Shown here: piece after piece, positions 55,288 through 64,000 of the stretch
Position numbering within the stretch: the stretch's first letter is position 1
Layout of the letters: each line of letters opens with the position of its first letter
Assembly: GCA_030429565.1 (NCBI GenBank)
Contig: JAUIFE010000004.1
Span: 470,848-534,847 of the forward strand
Source: Holophagae bacterium
Lineage (GTDB): Bacteria > Acidobacteriota > Holophagae > Acanthopleuribacterales > Acanthopleuribacteraceae
Length of the DNA: 64,000 nt
Direction: 5' to 3'
Position numbers and translations under genes: made by a program
The notes under the pieces: generated by a model
Told to the model about the DNA's origin: nothing
Database searches by the model: none
Seen by the model: the letters and a program-made list of their open reading frames with translations, nothing else

Positions 55288-55866
55288 CTAGGTCAGCTTG
55301 TGACGCAGAAAACCCAACGCGGCTTTTAGCTCGAGAAACACTTTGGTCCGGCCCAGTTGCGTTTCGGTCGTGATCTTCTCAATGGTGGCATCTTCAAAAA
55401 AACGCAAGTGAATGATGCGCGCTTGAACTGGATCAATTTCACCCAGCAAATCGAGCGCCCGTTGCAGGCCCATTAGCTGCTCCGGCCCCAACGCCGGCGG
55501 TTGGTGCGCCAAGCTGTCCTGCGGCACATCCACGCCGTCGAACCTGGCGCCGTGACGATGGGCGTATTTTTCGTGATTGAGCAACACCCACAGCAGGATC
55601 TTTTTGGCCATGGCGTAGAACTCGCGCCGGTTCTGCCAGGGACGATCTGGATCGCCGCGGTACTCGCTCAGTTTGGGAAACGCCTGGTGCAACAGGTCGG
55701 TGGTGCACATGTCCACATGGCGCTGGTTATCGGAAACAAACTCACGCAAAACCTTGCGCGACAACTTCCGCAACTCTTGCGCAACGGCGGGCCACAATTC
55801 TTCCATGGTCCCCTTTTCACCGTCCTGCCACTTTAAAAGCAGTTCCGTAATATCCTGATGAGCCAT
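55288..55866 (-). CDS. ECF-type RNA polymerase sigma factor (kinase-associated group)
   Basis: 192 residues with region 2 ('LSRKVLREFVSDNQRHVDMCTTDLLHQAFPKL' in essence) and region 4 ('LDLLGEIDPVQARIIHLRFFEDATIEKIT' then 'LGRTKVFLELKAALGFL'). The 'TTDLLHQAF' and 'REFYAMAKKILLWVL' features are those of acidobacterial and planctomycete ECF factors that lie beside Ser/Thr kinases rather than anti-sigma factors. Here it is divergent from a kinase-TPR gene, supporting control by phosphorylation. There is no anti-sigma gene. ATG with GGGGGA upstream. Confidence 0.9.
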   Translation of the reverse strand: MAHQDITELLLKWQDGEKGTMEELWPAVAQELRKLSRKVLREFVSDNQRHVDMCTTDLLHQAFPKLSEYRGDPDRPWQNRREFYAMAKKILLWVLLNHEKYAHRHGARFDGVDVPQDSLAHQPPALGPEQLMGLQRALDLLGEIDPVQARIIHLRFFEDATIEKITTETQLGRTKVFLELKAALGFLRHKLT

Positions 55867-56230
55867 AAAATCCCCCGCTCGGCGTCGGCCATTTGTAACA
55901 CGGAACCGACCCGCGCGGCGACCCTCGCTATGGATTCCGGCGCGGAAATTTGCTCACTGTTGCGACACAGTCCACGAGCTGTCAAAGTAACCCAAATGAA
56001 TGCAAAGGTTAACCTGCTTCATGCCACGTTAAGCATTGTTTATCGATATTCCCGCCAAGTGGCGCCAGGTCTCCTTTTCGCCATCCTCATTCCAGTCATT
56101 GCCGCGCCGCCCCCGTTACGCCGGCCGCGTGATTTGCAACACGGTTGATGCCGTACGTTTTGCCGACCGATAAGTGCGGCAGGCATGATCGGAAAAGCTC
56201 GCTACCGCAAACCCGAGGAACGTCCCCATC
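55867..56230. promoter_or_regulatory. Divergent region between the ECF sigma gene and the kinase gene
   Basis: 364 bp. The 13-base element ATTTGTAACACGG (55890) recurs as ATTTGCAACACGG (56133) in the same orientation, one copy near each divergent gene. They could be promoter elements of the neighbouring sigma factor. No gene seen. Confidence 0.35.
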
Positions 56231-59200
56231 ATGGACATTGACATTCAGCGCGAACGCCACATTCAAAACTTGGTCAAAACGGTCCTTTCCCTACCCCTTG
56301 AGAGCCGTACCGAATATCTGTCACCGCTTTACCGCGAGGACCCCGACCTGGCCGAGCAGGTGCAGGCGCGGGTGGAAGCAGCGGAAGCAGTGATCGAAGA
56401 TCTTACCCTTCTCGGTGACAGCGGCACTCTGGCGGGCGTTCGCGTTGGCCCTTATCAACTGCATCGTCTGCTCGGCGAAGGCGGCATGGGCGACGTTTAT
56501 TTAGCCAACCGCGAGCATGAATTCTCGATGTGGGTCGCGATCAAATTCCTCAAGCGCGGTTTGGATCGCGGCGCCGTGCTCGAGCGATTCCAGCGCGAAC
56601 GACAAATCCTCGCCGACCTCAGCCACCCCAACATTGCCGCCTTGTTTGACGGCGGTACCAGCAGCGGCGGGCGCCCTTATTTTGTCATGGAATACGTGGA
56701 GGGGATTCCGGCCGATGCTTACTGTCGTGAGAACCAACTCGAGTTAGAACAACGCCTGCGGTTGTTTCGAAAAATCTGCCGTGCCGTTAGTTTTGCCCAC
56801 GACAATAACGTACTTCACCGCGATCTCAAGCCGGCCAACATTCTCGTCAACGCCCACGGTGAACCGAAGCTCCTGGACTTTGGTATTGCCGGCTGGACCG
56901 TCCCCGACAGCGAACAGGAACAAACAGATTTAGGATCGGGCGGGCTCACCCTCGATTACGCATCACCGGAACAGGTCGAAGGCAAACCGCTGACACCGGC
57001 AAGCGACGTGTACGCGCTCGGGGTCATCCTCTTTCAACTCCTTACGGACTGCAAACCATTTGAACTAAGGCAAGTGCCTCTTTTTACCGCGATGCGCACC
57101 ATCTGCGAAACAGCGCCGCCCAAGCCCAGCGCCCACGTCAATCGCCTCAAGCAGGACCTCAGCCTCTCCATCGACAGCGGTATCGACGGCGACACCCCTG
57201 CGCCCCTACCCTTGCGCTGGCAAAAACGGCTGGTGGGTGATCTCGACACCATCGTGCTCCGGGCCTTGAGCAAGGATCCCAGCTTGCGGTTCGCCACGGT
57301 TCAGGCTTTGCACGACGAGATCGGCCGCTTTTTGGTCGACCTGCCCTTGCAAAGTCGGCCTCGCTCCCTGGTTTACGATGCCGTTAAGTTTACGCGCCGT
57401 CACCGCACGGTGGTATCGGTGGCCACCGTGTTGCTAACACTGGTGCTGGCCTTGATGGTTACTTTGTGGCGTCAACAAGACGCCTTGCGTTTAGAGCGCG
57501 ACCGGGCCCGTTGGGAACGCGATCAGGCCAACCACGAACGCGAACGAACCGAGGCGGCCACGACCTTCCTCAAGGACCTTTTTAAAGGAGCCGACCCGCG
57601 TTTAACCGGCGGTCAAAAATTAACCGCGGCCGAATTGCTCAACAAAGGCGTTCAGGACATTCAAAGCCGTTTTCAAGACCAACCGGTTTTGCGCGCGGAA
57701 CTACTTGAGACACTGGCGGAAGTACACCTGAGTTTGGGTTTGTATACCAGCGTCGAAAGCCTGCTCCAAGATGCACTCGCCCTGCAAAGCGGCCGGGCGA
57801 GCCCGCTGGTAGAGGCACGCTTGCAGTTGCGTTTGGCGGAATGCCGCCTAGAACAAGCGAAATTCCACGGCGCCAAAGACTTAAGTGATCGGGGCAATGC
57901 GGTTCTGAAAAGCGAATTGCGTTTCCCGCATCAACGCCGCGCGGCCGGTTATCTATTGAGCGCGCGTATCTTGCGCGAGTTGGGTCGCTACCAAGAAGCT
58001 GAACCGCTGTACCGCGCCGCCTTAGCCGAAATCGAACAGGTGCGCCGCCAGAATGAGGACGAAAGCCGGCAAAGCACTTTGGCGCTCCAACACGCGGAAA
58101 TGATTAACTACTATTCCGATTTCCTGTTGGCGCGCGGCCATTATCAACGCGCAGGCGCCCTGCAAACCAAAGCGCTAAACACCTTTGAACGCTACCTGTC
58201 CGCGCGCGACCCGCAACGCGCTCAGGCTATGATTCAGTTGGGTCTGATCCACGCCGCCGAAGGTCGCTTTGAGGAAGCGGAAACACTGTACCGCACCGTC
58301 GATCAACAACGACGCGAGTGGTTTGGCCCAGACCACCCACTCACACTGGAAGCGCGTGAATTGCTCGCCGTGCTATACCGTGAATGGGGCCGTTACCAGG
58401 TCGCCGACGATTTGCATCGCTCGGTTTTACGGCATCGGCAAGCCCGTTTCACCACCGACCACCCAAAGATTTGGGACAGCCGCAAGCATTTAGCACTCCT
58501 TCAGCAGGAGTTGGGACACTACGATACAGCGGCGTCCGAAATGACACTTGTTCTAGAAGCCGAAAAACGCAACTTCGGACGCATTCACCCGATTGTCGCT
58601 GAAACCCTCAACTTGATGGGTATCCTCGAGTTCGAGCGTGGCCGCTACCCCGAAGCGGAACAGTATTACCGCAAGTCGATCGAGATGAAGCTGCATTTCT
58701 TTGGTGAAAACCATCCCACCACGGCCAGCTCGCTGGATAACCTCGGCGTGCTTTACCAAGAACTAGACCGTTGGGACCAAGCGACGACGCTCCACCAACG
58801 CGCCCTGGAAATGCGACGACGCCTGTTAGGCGACCAGGATGTCGACATCGCTTACAGCCATGACAACTTGGGGCTGGTCTTGAAACAAAAGGGCCGTTGT
58901 GCCGAAGCTGAAGATCATTTCCGCGACGCGACCGCGCTGTTCACCGCTGTTTTGGGCGAAGACCATCCCGATACCTTGAGCACCGTTCACAACTTAGCCG
59001 TCACCTTGGTGGATCAACTCAAATATGAAGAAGCCCTGCCGTTGTTGCGCATGGTAGTCCAGCGCGAGAGAAAAATTTACCAAAGCCACCCGACGGTGGC
59101 CCTCAGCCTCAACAATCTGGCTTCTGCGCTCATCGACACGCAACGCTTCACCGAAGCGGAAACCCTGCTGACCGAAGCCGCAACCATCAACGCGGCCCAT

Positions 59201-59569
59201 CTCAGCGACAATCATCCTTCGGTGGCACAAACCCACTTAATGCTGGCCCGGTACCACCTGGCCACGCAAGCGCCGCTCAAGGCCGAAGCAGCCGCGCGCA
59301 AGGCTCTGGCTATCGGTGCCGCCCACTACAAGCCGGGTCACCTGTTAATCGCGCGCTATCGCAAGACCCTGGGTCACGCCTTGCTGAATCAAGGCCGCTA
59401 TGGCGAAGCCGCGCCACATTTGCGCCACGCTGAACAGGTATTCGCGCCCCTTGCCAATTGTACCGAACGCGAGAAACGCGCCTTGTGGTTGATCTTGGTA
59501 CGGCTCTACGAAAAACTAAACGACCCAAATCAGGCGGCCGTTTTTCGCGCCAAGCTCGACCCTCCTTAA
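56231..59569 (+). CDS. Membrane Ser/Thr protein kinase with TPR domain
   Basis: 1112 residues. The cytoplasmic kinase domain (about 75-385) has Gly loop LGEGGMGDVY, K105 in VAIKFL, catalytic HRDLKPAN with D198, and DFG with D216. One TM (about 393-415) is followed by a short coiled coil and then at least ten TPR repeats ('YQEAEPLYRAAL', 'YPEAEQYYRKSIEM', 'RFTEAETLLTEAA') of the Kinesin-light-chain type, which form the extracytoplasmic part. All kinase residues are present, so it is likely active. Divergent from an ECF sigma gene, its probable target. Its stop overlaps the convergent gene by 4 bp. Confidence 0.95.
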   Translation: MDIDIQRERHIQNLVKTVLSLPLESRTEYLSPLYREDPDLAEQVQARVEAAEAVIEDLTLLGDSGTLAGVRVGPYQLHRLLGEGGMGDVYLANREHEFSMWVAIKFLKRGLDRGAVLERFQRERQILADLSHPNIAALFDGGTSSGGRPYFVMEYVEGIPADAYCRENQLELEQRLRLFRKICRAVSFAHDNNVLHRDLKPANILVNAHGEPKLLDFGIAGWTVPDSEQEQTDLGSGGLTLDYASPEQVEGKPLTPASDVYALGVILFQLLTDCKPFELRQVPLFTAMRTICETAPPKPSAHVNRLKQDLSLSIDSGIDGDTPAPLPLRWQKRLVGDLDTIVLRALSKDPSLRFATVQALHDEIGRFLVDLPLQSRPRSLVYDAVKFTRRHRTVVSVATVLLTLVLALMVTLWRQQDALRLERDRARWERDQANHERERTEAATTFLKDLFKGADPRLTGGQKLTAAELLNKGVQDIQSRFQDQPVLRAELLETLAEVHLSLGLYTSVESLLQDALALQSGRASPLVEARLQLRLAECRLEQAKFHGAKDLSDRGNAVLKSELRFPHQRRAAGYLLSARILRELGRYQEAEPLYRAALAEIEQVRRQNEDESRQSTLALQHAEMINYYSDFLLARGHYQRAGALQTKALNTFERYLSARDPQRAQAMIQLGLIHAAEGRFEEAETLYRTVDQQRREWFGPDHPLTLEARELLAVLYREWGRYQVADDLHRSVLRHRQARFTTDHPKIWDSRKHLALLQQELGHYDTAASEMTLVLEAEKRNFGRIHPIVAETLNLMGILEFERGRYPEAEQYYRKSIEMKLHFFGENHPTTASSLDNLGVLYQELDRWDQATTLHQRALEMRRRLLGDQDVDIAYSHDNLGLVLKQKGRCAEAEDHFRDATALFTAVLGEDHPDTLSTVHNLAVTLVDQLKYEEALPLLRMVVQRERKIYQSHPTVALSLNNLASALIDTQRFTEAETLLTEAATINAAHLSDNHPSVAQTHLMLARYHLATQAPLKAEAAARKALAIGAAHYKPGHLLIARYRKTLGHALLNQGRYGEAAPHLRHAEQVFAPLANCTEREKRALWLILVRLYEKLNDPNQAAVFRAKLDPP

Positions 59570-61956
59570 GTCAATAGTTCTTTTCTTTGTTGCGGCCAGT
59601 TTTCAATGCCGGTTTTCGCCAAACGGTAACTATCTTTAACGGTTCGATTATCTTTGGGTTTGGCGCCGGCCAATTCCATGCGCAGATCGGTCAGATTCTT
59701 TTTTAACCCACTTAGTTCCTTGGCCGTTTTCACGATTTCAGTTTGCTGCGATTTCAAATCAAGGATCTGTTGCTTGGCTTCCTGAACTGACTTTTCAAGC
59801 TGTCGGTGGCTCTCCGTTGGAACGGCTTGCTTTTGCTGAAAGATCAGTTTGTTTTTGGCAATAAGCAATTCGTTTTGCTGAACTTTACGCGCCAATAAAT
59901 TGATTTGGGTCTCTAAGGTACCTGCGCTGCGATTGAGCTTGGTCAGTTCACGTCCCATGACTTGCGTGGTGAACCGCAACTTTTGGCGGGTGTTTCGGAA
60001 TTCCATTTTGCTCACCCCGACGCGTTGGTAGATCGGCGTGCCGACACCGCGGCGCCGTTGTTGGCGACTGGTTTTAATTTGGGTCTGAACCTGATGACCC
60101 AGCTCGCTGTTTCTTCGCATAAGCGACTTGATCCGTGTGTCGACCGTCGGTGACACCGTCGTCTTCGAGAGGTTGGGGTCAATATGCGGCAAGCTCGATT
60201 GGCTTTTTACCGATTTCCTTTTCGGCGAAAGGCCGCCGGAATCAATGTTGGTTAGCTGGCTCTGAATACTCATATCGATCAAAGACTCGGAAAAGCTGGG
60301 CGTGCGGTGATGAGAAACCACCGACGTTTCGTTTTGAGGAAACCGCTGTTTTACCATCGGGTCGTCTAGTTCCATCGATTCGTTTTGTGGTGTCAGTTTC
60401 GGCGTGAGTTGCGGTGTTTCGAGGTCGGACAAATCCTGTACACTGATACGGCGCGAGAGTTGCTCATGCATGGTTTGGTCGAGTAAGTCCTCCACGTCGT
60501 CCAGACCGTCTTGAACCGTTGAGGTGAGGTCCAACGTCGGATCATGCGTTTCCAATTCCAATTCTAAATCATCGAGATTCTGTTGCTGGGGCGTGGGTGT
60601 GGTCTCTTTTTTGGGTTTGAGCTGTGGGTAACGAATCGGACTGTCGGTTTCCATTTCGTCCATTGACTGAAAGGGTCGCGGCATCTGCCGTTTGGTAGTT
60701 AGCTCATCATGGCTATGCTGTTTTTTAGGTCCAAAAGAGACGTGATCATTCATGCCTTCGCGAGCAAGGTCGTCCAACGGTGCCGACGGCTGAAACTGGG
60801 TTGGGTTTTGTGGGCCGAGCGAGACCAAGCCGACTTCACTGAGCTGCGGCGTGGTTGGCTGGGGGCCGCGGCTGGAACCCAACCCAAATCCCACCAGCAA
60901 ATAATCTTTGGGCGATTGTTTGATTTCGTTTTTGCCGTCAAAACGGACCCATTCGTTCTGTTGGTTGCGCGAGAAAACCACGCTTTGGTTTTCTCGCGTT
61001 TGCGGGTTGAACCCGGTGACCAGTACTTTGGAAGCGCCGTCGGTTTTGGCGGCGAATTGGTCGATCTCTTGCCTAATTTGATCAAAGCCACCACGCGGGA
61101 TGCGTTCGAATTGCGGTGCCAACCGGCCCTGTTGTTGGGCGCGTTTTTGGATGGTGCGCTGAATGACGGCCGGATCCGAAACCACCTTCTCCGAAGTAGG
61201 TGCCGTGCCGCCTTTGCGAAACAACGAACGTTCGTCAATGCCACGTTGGTTTTTTTCCTGTTGCGGCATTTGCGAGAGGTGGTTAATCGCCGTTTCAGCC
61301 AATTCATTGTGACTCAGCTTGGGATCACCCAAGAAACGATTCAAAACATCCAGCGTCGGACCGCCCTGGAAATGGTGTGGTTGTTTTTGCGGATCAAGCG
61401 CCAGAGTGTTGCCAAACACCAAACGTCCGCCCTTGCCCATGAGATCTTCTAACGGCATCTCGTGGGTGTCCCATTCTTGCGGTGCACCGTCGTTCATCAT
61501 AAAAAGCCGCAGGTCGGGTTTTTTGAGATCGTCGGAGACATTCTTGATCAGGAACACCGCGCCGCCGTTGCCGTCGAAATCATGAGCGATGGCGGCAAAC
61601 TCGCGACCGCGCATCAACGACTTAAAACTGTCGCCGTTTACGCCTTCTTTGAGATTCAGGCCGCTTGTGGGTGCGGAATTCAGCGTCAATAGGTTGCGGG
61701 TCGGGCTGCCTTTAAAATTGGTGTCAAAGCCACCCACGGCACGCGCTAAAGCAAAATCACCAACCTTTTGCTGTTGCGGCCCTTGCTTGGTGTTGATGTT
61801 GGCCAAACTCGCCATCAGCATGGTTTCGCGGTCGCCAAACTGCTGCAGGGTTGGAGTCGATTGCGACCGCGGCTGGGTCGATAAAGGCGTGGACAATTGC
61901 GGATAAAGACCGCCGCTTCCGACGCGTGATTGATAAGAATGAGGAAAAGTCGCCAT
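59566..61956 (-). CDS. Large cysteine-free Gln/Ser/Pro-rich protein, unknown function
   Basis: 796 residues with no cysteine, no signal peptide and no membrane segment. The N-terminus is rich in Ser, Thr, Pro and Gln (PQLSTPLSTQPRSQSTPTL), as in type III secreted proteins. Two beta-type blocks look related, about residues 115-170 ('GGAVFLIKN', 'PQEWDTHEM') and 305-355 ('QSVVFSRN', 'NEWVRFDGKN'). Residues 360-620 are disordered and acidic. The last 170 residues form a long coiled coil ('NLLARKVQQNELLIAKNKLIF', 'LKKNLTDLRMELAG' in part). No catalytic motif is seen and I do not recognise the family. GGAGG precedes the ATG. Confidence 0.65.
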   Translation of the reverse strand: MATFPHSYQSRVGSGGLYPQLSTPLSTQPRSQSTPTLQQFGDRETMLMASLANINTKQGPQQQKVGDFALARAVGGFDTNFKGSPTRNLLTLNSAPTSGLNLKEGVNGDSFKSLMRGREFAAIAHDFDGNGGAVFLIKNVSDDLKKPDLRLFMMNDGAPQEWDTHEMPLEDLMGKGGRLVFGNTLALDPQKQPHHFQGGPTLDVLNRFLGDPKLSHNELAETAINHLSQMPQQEKNQRGIDERSLFRKGGTAPTSEKVVSDPAVIQRTIQKRAQQQGRLAPQFERIPRGGFDQIRQEIDQFAAKTDGASKVLVTGFNPQTRENQSVVFSRNQQNEWVRFDGKNEIKQSPKDYLLVGFGLGSSRGPQPTTPQLSEVGLVSLGPQNPTQFQPSAPLDDLAREGMNDHVSFGPKKQHSHDELTTKRQMPRPFQSMDEMETDSPIRYPQLKPKKETTPTPQQQNLDDLELELETHDPTLDLTSTVQDGLDDVEDLLDQTMHEQLSRRISVQDLSDLETPQLTPKLTPQNESMELDDPMVKQRFPQNETSVVSHHRTPSFSESLIDMSIQSQLTNIDSGGLSPKRKSVKSQSSLPHIDPNLSKTTVSPTVDTRIKSLMRRNSELGHQVQTQIKTSRQQRRRGVGTPIYQRVGVSKMEFRNTRQKLRFTTQVMGRELTKLNRSAGTLETQINLLARKVQQNELLIAKNKLIFQQKQAVPTESHRQLEKSVQEAKQQILDLKSQQTEIVKTAKELSGLKKNLTDLRMELAGAKPKDNRTVKDSYRLAKTGIENWPQQRKELLT

Positions 61957-62054
61957 AAATCCTCCGAGACTCGCCGTAACCGGCCAATCACTAAACTAAC
62001 TGTTTATTGTGGAGAAAGTTGGTAGGGTGGTCAAAAAGTCGGAAACGAACTGCT

Positions 62055-62678
62055 TTAAGTCGTTTCTTCGGGCAGTTGGGGATCGTTGTCGAGCCAATGC
62101 CACAGATAAAAACACGCGTAACTGCGGTAAGGCCGCCAGCTCTCAGCCAGCGCGACGCATACCTGACGGCGCTCCTTGCCGGTTTCTTCTAATTGGTACA
62201 AACGCGTCATCGCGTTGAGAATGCCCTGATCACCGGCGGGAAAGATGTCGGCACGCGCCAGAGAAAACATCAGGATCATTTGGGCGGTCCACTCACCGAC
62301 CCCCTTGATTTGGGTCATAAAGGCCAGCGCATCGTCGTCGCTTTGGGTTTTAACGGTGGCAAAGTCGTTGGCCAGGGCAAAGGCGGCGACATTTTTGACA
62401 TAACCGGCCTTTTGCGCAGAGAGGCCCTGGCCACGCAAGGTTTCCACCGACATATCGGCCAAAACCGCGGGATGCGGATAGCCATCATCAAACAAAGTAA
62501 GGAACCGGTCAAAAATCGTTTTTGCGGCTTTGACCGAGAGCTGCTGGCCGGCAATGGCGCGCACCAGTTGGAAATAAATGTCACTACGCGGTTGTTGGGG
62601 AGGCAGCGGTTCGGGCGTCAAAACGCGCGATAAAACCGGGTCGCGCTGTAAAAATTCAAAAGCACTTTGGTGAATCAA
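62055..62678 (-). CDS. DNA-3-methyladenine glycosylase II (AlkA-like, HhH-GPD)
   Basis: 207 residues with the helix-hairpin-helix GPD signature 'IKGVGEWTAQMILMFSLAR' and catalytic Asp in 'FPAGDQGI'. 'AIAGQQLSVKAAKTIFDRF' is typical of the AlkA/MAG group. It removes alkylated bases such as 3-methyladenine. It lacks the N-terminal TBP-like domain of E. coli AlkA, as do the short bacterial forms. The start is TTG with AGGAGG six bases upstream. Confidence 0.93.
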   Translation of the reverse strand: MIHQSAFEFLQRDPVLSRVLTPEPLPPQQPRSDIYFQLVRAIAGQQLSVKAAKTIFDRFLTLFDDGYPHPAVLADMSVETLRGQGLSAQKAGYVKNVAAFALANDFATVKTQSDDDALAFMTQIKGVGEWTAQMILMFSLARADIFPAGDQGILNAMTRLYQLEETGKERRQVCVALAESWRPYRSYACFYLWHWLDNDPQLPEETT

Positions 62679-63065
62679 GCCGAGCCTCCTTGAGCAGCGG
62701 GGCCTGTTCGCAGCGCAAGGTCACGTCAAGACAGTGAACCGCGCGTGGTAAGGGGTGTGTCTAACGATAACACAGGCGGCCAAGGCAGCCGCCGGTAAAG
62801 CGAGGTCCGAAGATATCTTAGCCAAAGCGACTCAGATCCCTGCAAAAGAAGGTTTTTGCGTCAAAAGACACAGGACGGCTGAGCCCTTTTTCCACCTTTT
62901 TGCGCTTCTAAGTACAAGCAGCTTATTTCAAACAGCTTACTTGGATTAATTCATTCTGAGTGAGGTCGGTTTTAGAAAAAAATCAAAAATAATGAACTAT
63001 TAGTCACTTGCAGTCGTATCGGTTTAGTGATTTAGTTAAATAAAATTTGAGCGAGGTGATGTCAC
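62679..63065. promoter_or_regulatory. Divergent region upstream of lon
   Basis: 387 bp between the glycosylase and lon genes. The last 150 bp are AT-rich and hold the presumed lon promoter; GAGGTGAT is the ribosome-binding site of lon. I see no CIRCE (TTAGCACTC-N9-GAGTGCTAA) heat-shock operator and no other gene. Confidence 0.5.
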
Positions 63066-64000
63066 ATGAGCGAACAACATGAAGATCACATCCAAGCAAC
63101 GGCTTACCCGCTGCTTGCGATTCGCAATGTGGTGGTTTTCCCCGAAACGCCCAAACGGCTTTTCTTTAACCGGCCCCAATCCCTGGAGGCCCTCAAGTAC
63201 GCGGCGCGCAACCACCAACCCGTGGTGGTCGTTACGCTGCGTGGTCCCGAACGCGATATCCGTTCGATGGACGATGTTTACCCCATGGGCGTCATGGGCA
63301 CTATTTCCCAATTACAACGCCTGCCCAACGGCACCCTGCAAGCCTTCTTTACCCCCAGCCAACGCGCTTCCATTCAGGCGCTTAACCCCAGCGGGCCTTT
63401 CTTTACCGTTAAAGCCGCGCCGGTCACCTCACGTGAATCGGCCGATTTAGAGCTGCCGCGCCTGGTTCAGGCCCTCAAACAGGAATTCTTCAAGCACGTC
63501 GATTTTGAAAAACGTTCGGCCCATTTCCACTGGAGCGAGGACCTCGACCGCAGCGATGTGCCCGCCGGCCGTTTTGCCGACGCTGTCGCACCCATGCTGA
63601 AAGCCTCAATCGAAGAGCTCCAGGACGTTTTGGAGACCCTGGATACCCGTGAGCGCGTCGAAAAGGTCTACACGCTGCTCTATAAAGAAATCAAACAAAA
63701 AGAATTCGAACGCGATCTCAAAGCACGTGTCGAAGAAGCCGTCGGCAAACGCCAGAAAGAGTACTTCTTAAACGAACAGATGCGCGCCATTCAGGAAGAA
63801 ATGGGCGAATCGCCGGAAAACGAAGAATTCAACCAACTGCAGCAGGCCATCGACGCGGCCGCCATGCCCGAGCACGCCAAAGAGACCGCCGAAAAAGAGC
63901 TGGCCAAGTTGCGCCGCATCGGTTTGCAATCCCATGAAGCAACCCCCGTACGCAATTATCTGGATTGGTTGGTCAGCCTGCCTTGGTCCAAGAACACCGA
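63066..64000 (+). CDS. lon: ATP-dependent protease Lon, N-terminal part (cut by window edge)
   Basis: The first 311 residues of Lon. The substrate-binding N domain starts 'YPLLAIRNVVVFPETPKRLFF', and the long coiled coil follows with 'QKEYFLNEQMRAIQEEMGE'. It continues toward 'RNYLDWLVSLPWSK', just before the AAA module. The AAA and Ser-Lys protease domains lie beyond the window. Lon degrades misfolded and regulatory proteins in the cytoplasm. Confidence 0.96.
   Translation, partial: MSEQHEDHIQATAYPLLAIRNVVVFPETPKRLFFNRPQSLEALKYAARNHQPVVVVTLRGPERDIRSMDDVYPMGVMGTISQLQRLPNGTLQAFFTPSQRASIQALNPSGPFFTVKAAPVTSRESADLELPRLVQALKQEFFKHVDFEKRSAHFHWSEDLDRSDVPAGRFADAVAPMLKASIEELQDVLETLDTRERVEKVYTLLYKEIKQKEFERDLKARVEEAVGKRQKEYFLNEQMRAIQEEMGESPENEEFNQLQQAIDAAAMPEHAKETAEKELAKLRRIGLQSHEATPVRNYLDWLVSLPWSKNT

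Noticed and set aside
62679-63065. CIRCE or other heat-shock operator before lon
   Set aside because: No TTAGCACTC/GAGTGCTAA inverted repeat is present in this region.

Overview
This window is ordinary bacterial chromosome with a moderately high GC content, interrupted by one visibly AT-richer mobile element. Several features together point to an Acidobacteriota-like host, possibly the Holophagae/Acanthopleuribacter side: a Ser/Thr kinase fused to TPR repeats next to an ECF sigma factor, a very large hybrid histidine kinase with a beta-propeller sensor, many secreted peptidases, frequent TTG/GTG starts, and repeat-rich spacers. This placement is inference from gene content only; there is no rRNA in the window.

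Layout. 1-3.1 kb: a chromosomal, histidine-rich RND metal-efflux operon (small His-rich protein, adaptor, pump), cut by the window start. 3.3-3.8 kb: a small RNA-ligase-type nucleotidyltransferase. 4.1-6.8 kb: a CesT-like type III secretion chaperone followed by a cysteine-free protein with an HEMTH zinc motif, which looks like a chaperone/effector pair. 6.8-11.1 kb: a minus-strand operon with a discrete acyltransferase, a phosphopantetheinyl transferase, a secreted protein and a two-SIS-domain MurQ/GCKR-like protein. 11.3-16.0 kb: S9 and M3 peptidases converging on a cluster of nested inverted repeats.

17,194-28,487 is a complete Tn3-family (Tn21-like) transposon. It has 38-bp terminal inverted repeats and an intact 5-bp target duplication (TTGTC). 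It carries tnpA, tnpR, a res site and a five-gene heavy-metal efflux operon: ArsR/SmtB regulator, TolC-type outer-membrane protein, CDF-like transporter, cysteine-rich RND adaptor and CzcA-type pump. The window therefore holds two independent metal-efflux RND systems, one resident and one mobile.

29.3-43.7 kb is mostly housekeeping: parB/parA, miaB, dnaE, era, rarA, a GHMP sugar kinase, an M20 amidohydrolase and a YfiH-type laccase-domain protein. The miaB-dnaE spacer (1.2 kb) is built from inverted copies of two repeat families around an array of four perfect palindromes placed exactly 64 bp apart. 43.9-59.6 kb holds a 1738-residue double-kinase hybrid sensor, an M43-like metalloprotease, a TANGO2/NRDE protein, a radical SAM protein, a secreted alpha/beta hydrolase, and a divergent ECF sigma factor and Ser/Thr kinase-TPR pair. 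The end carries a second large cysteine-free protein of unknown function, an AlkA-like DNA glycosylase and the start of lon.

The most interesting items are the putative effector/chaperone pair, the intact metal-resistance transposon with its unusual Cys-repeat adaptor, the 64-bp palindrome array, and the dual-kinase sensor.
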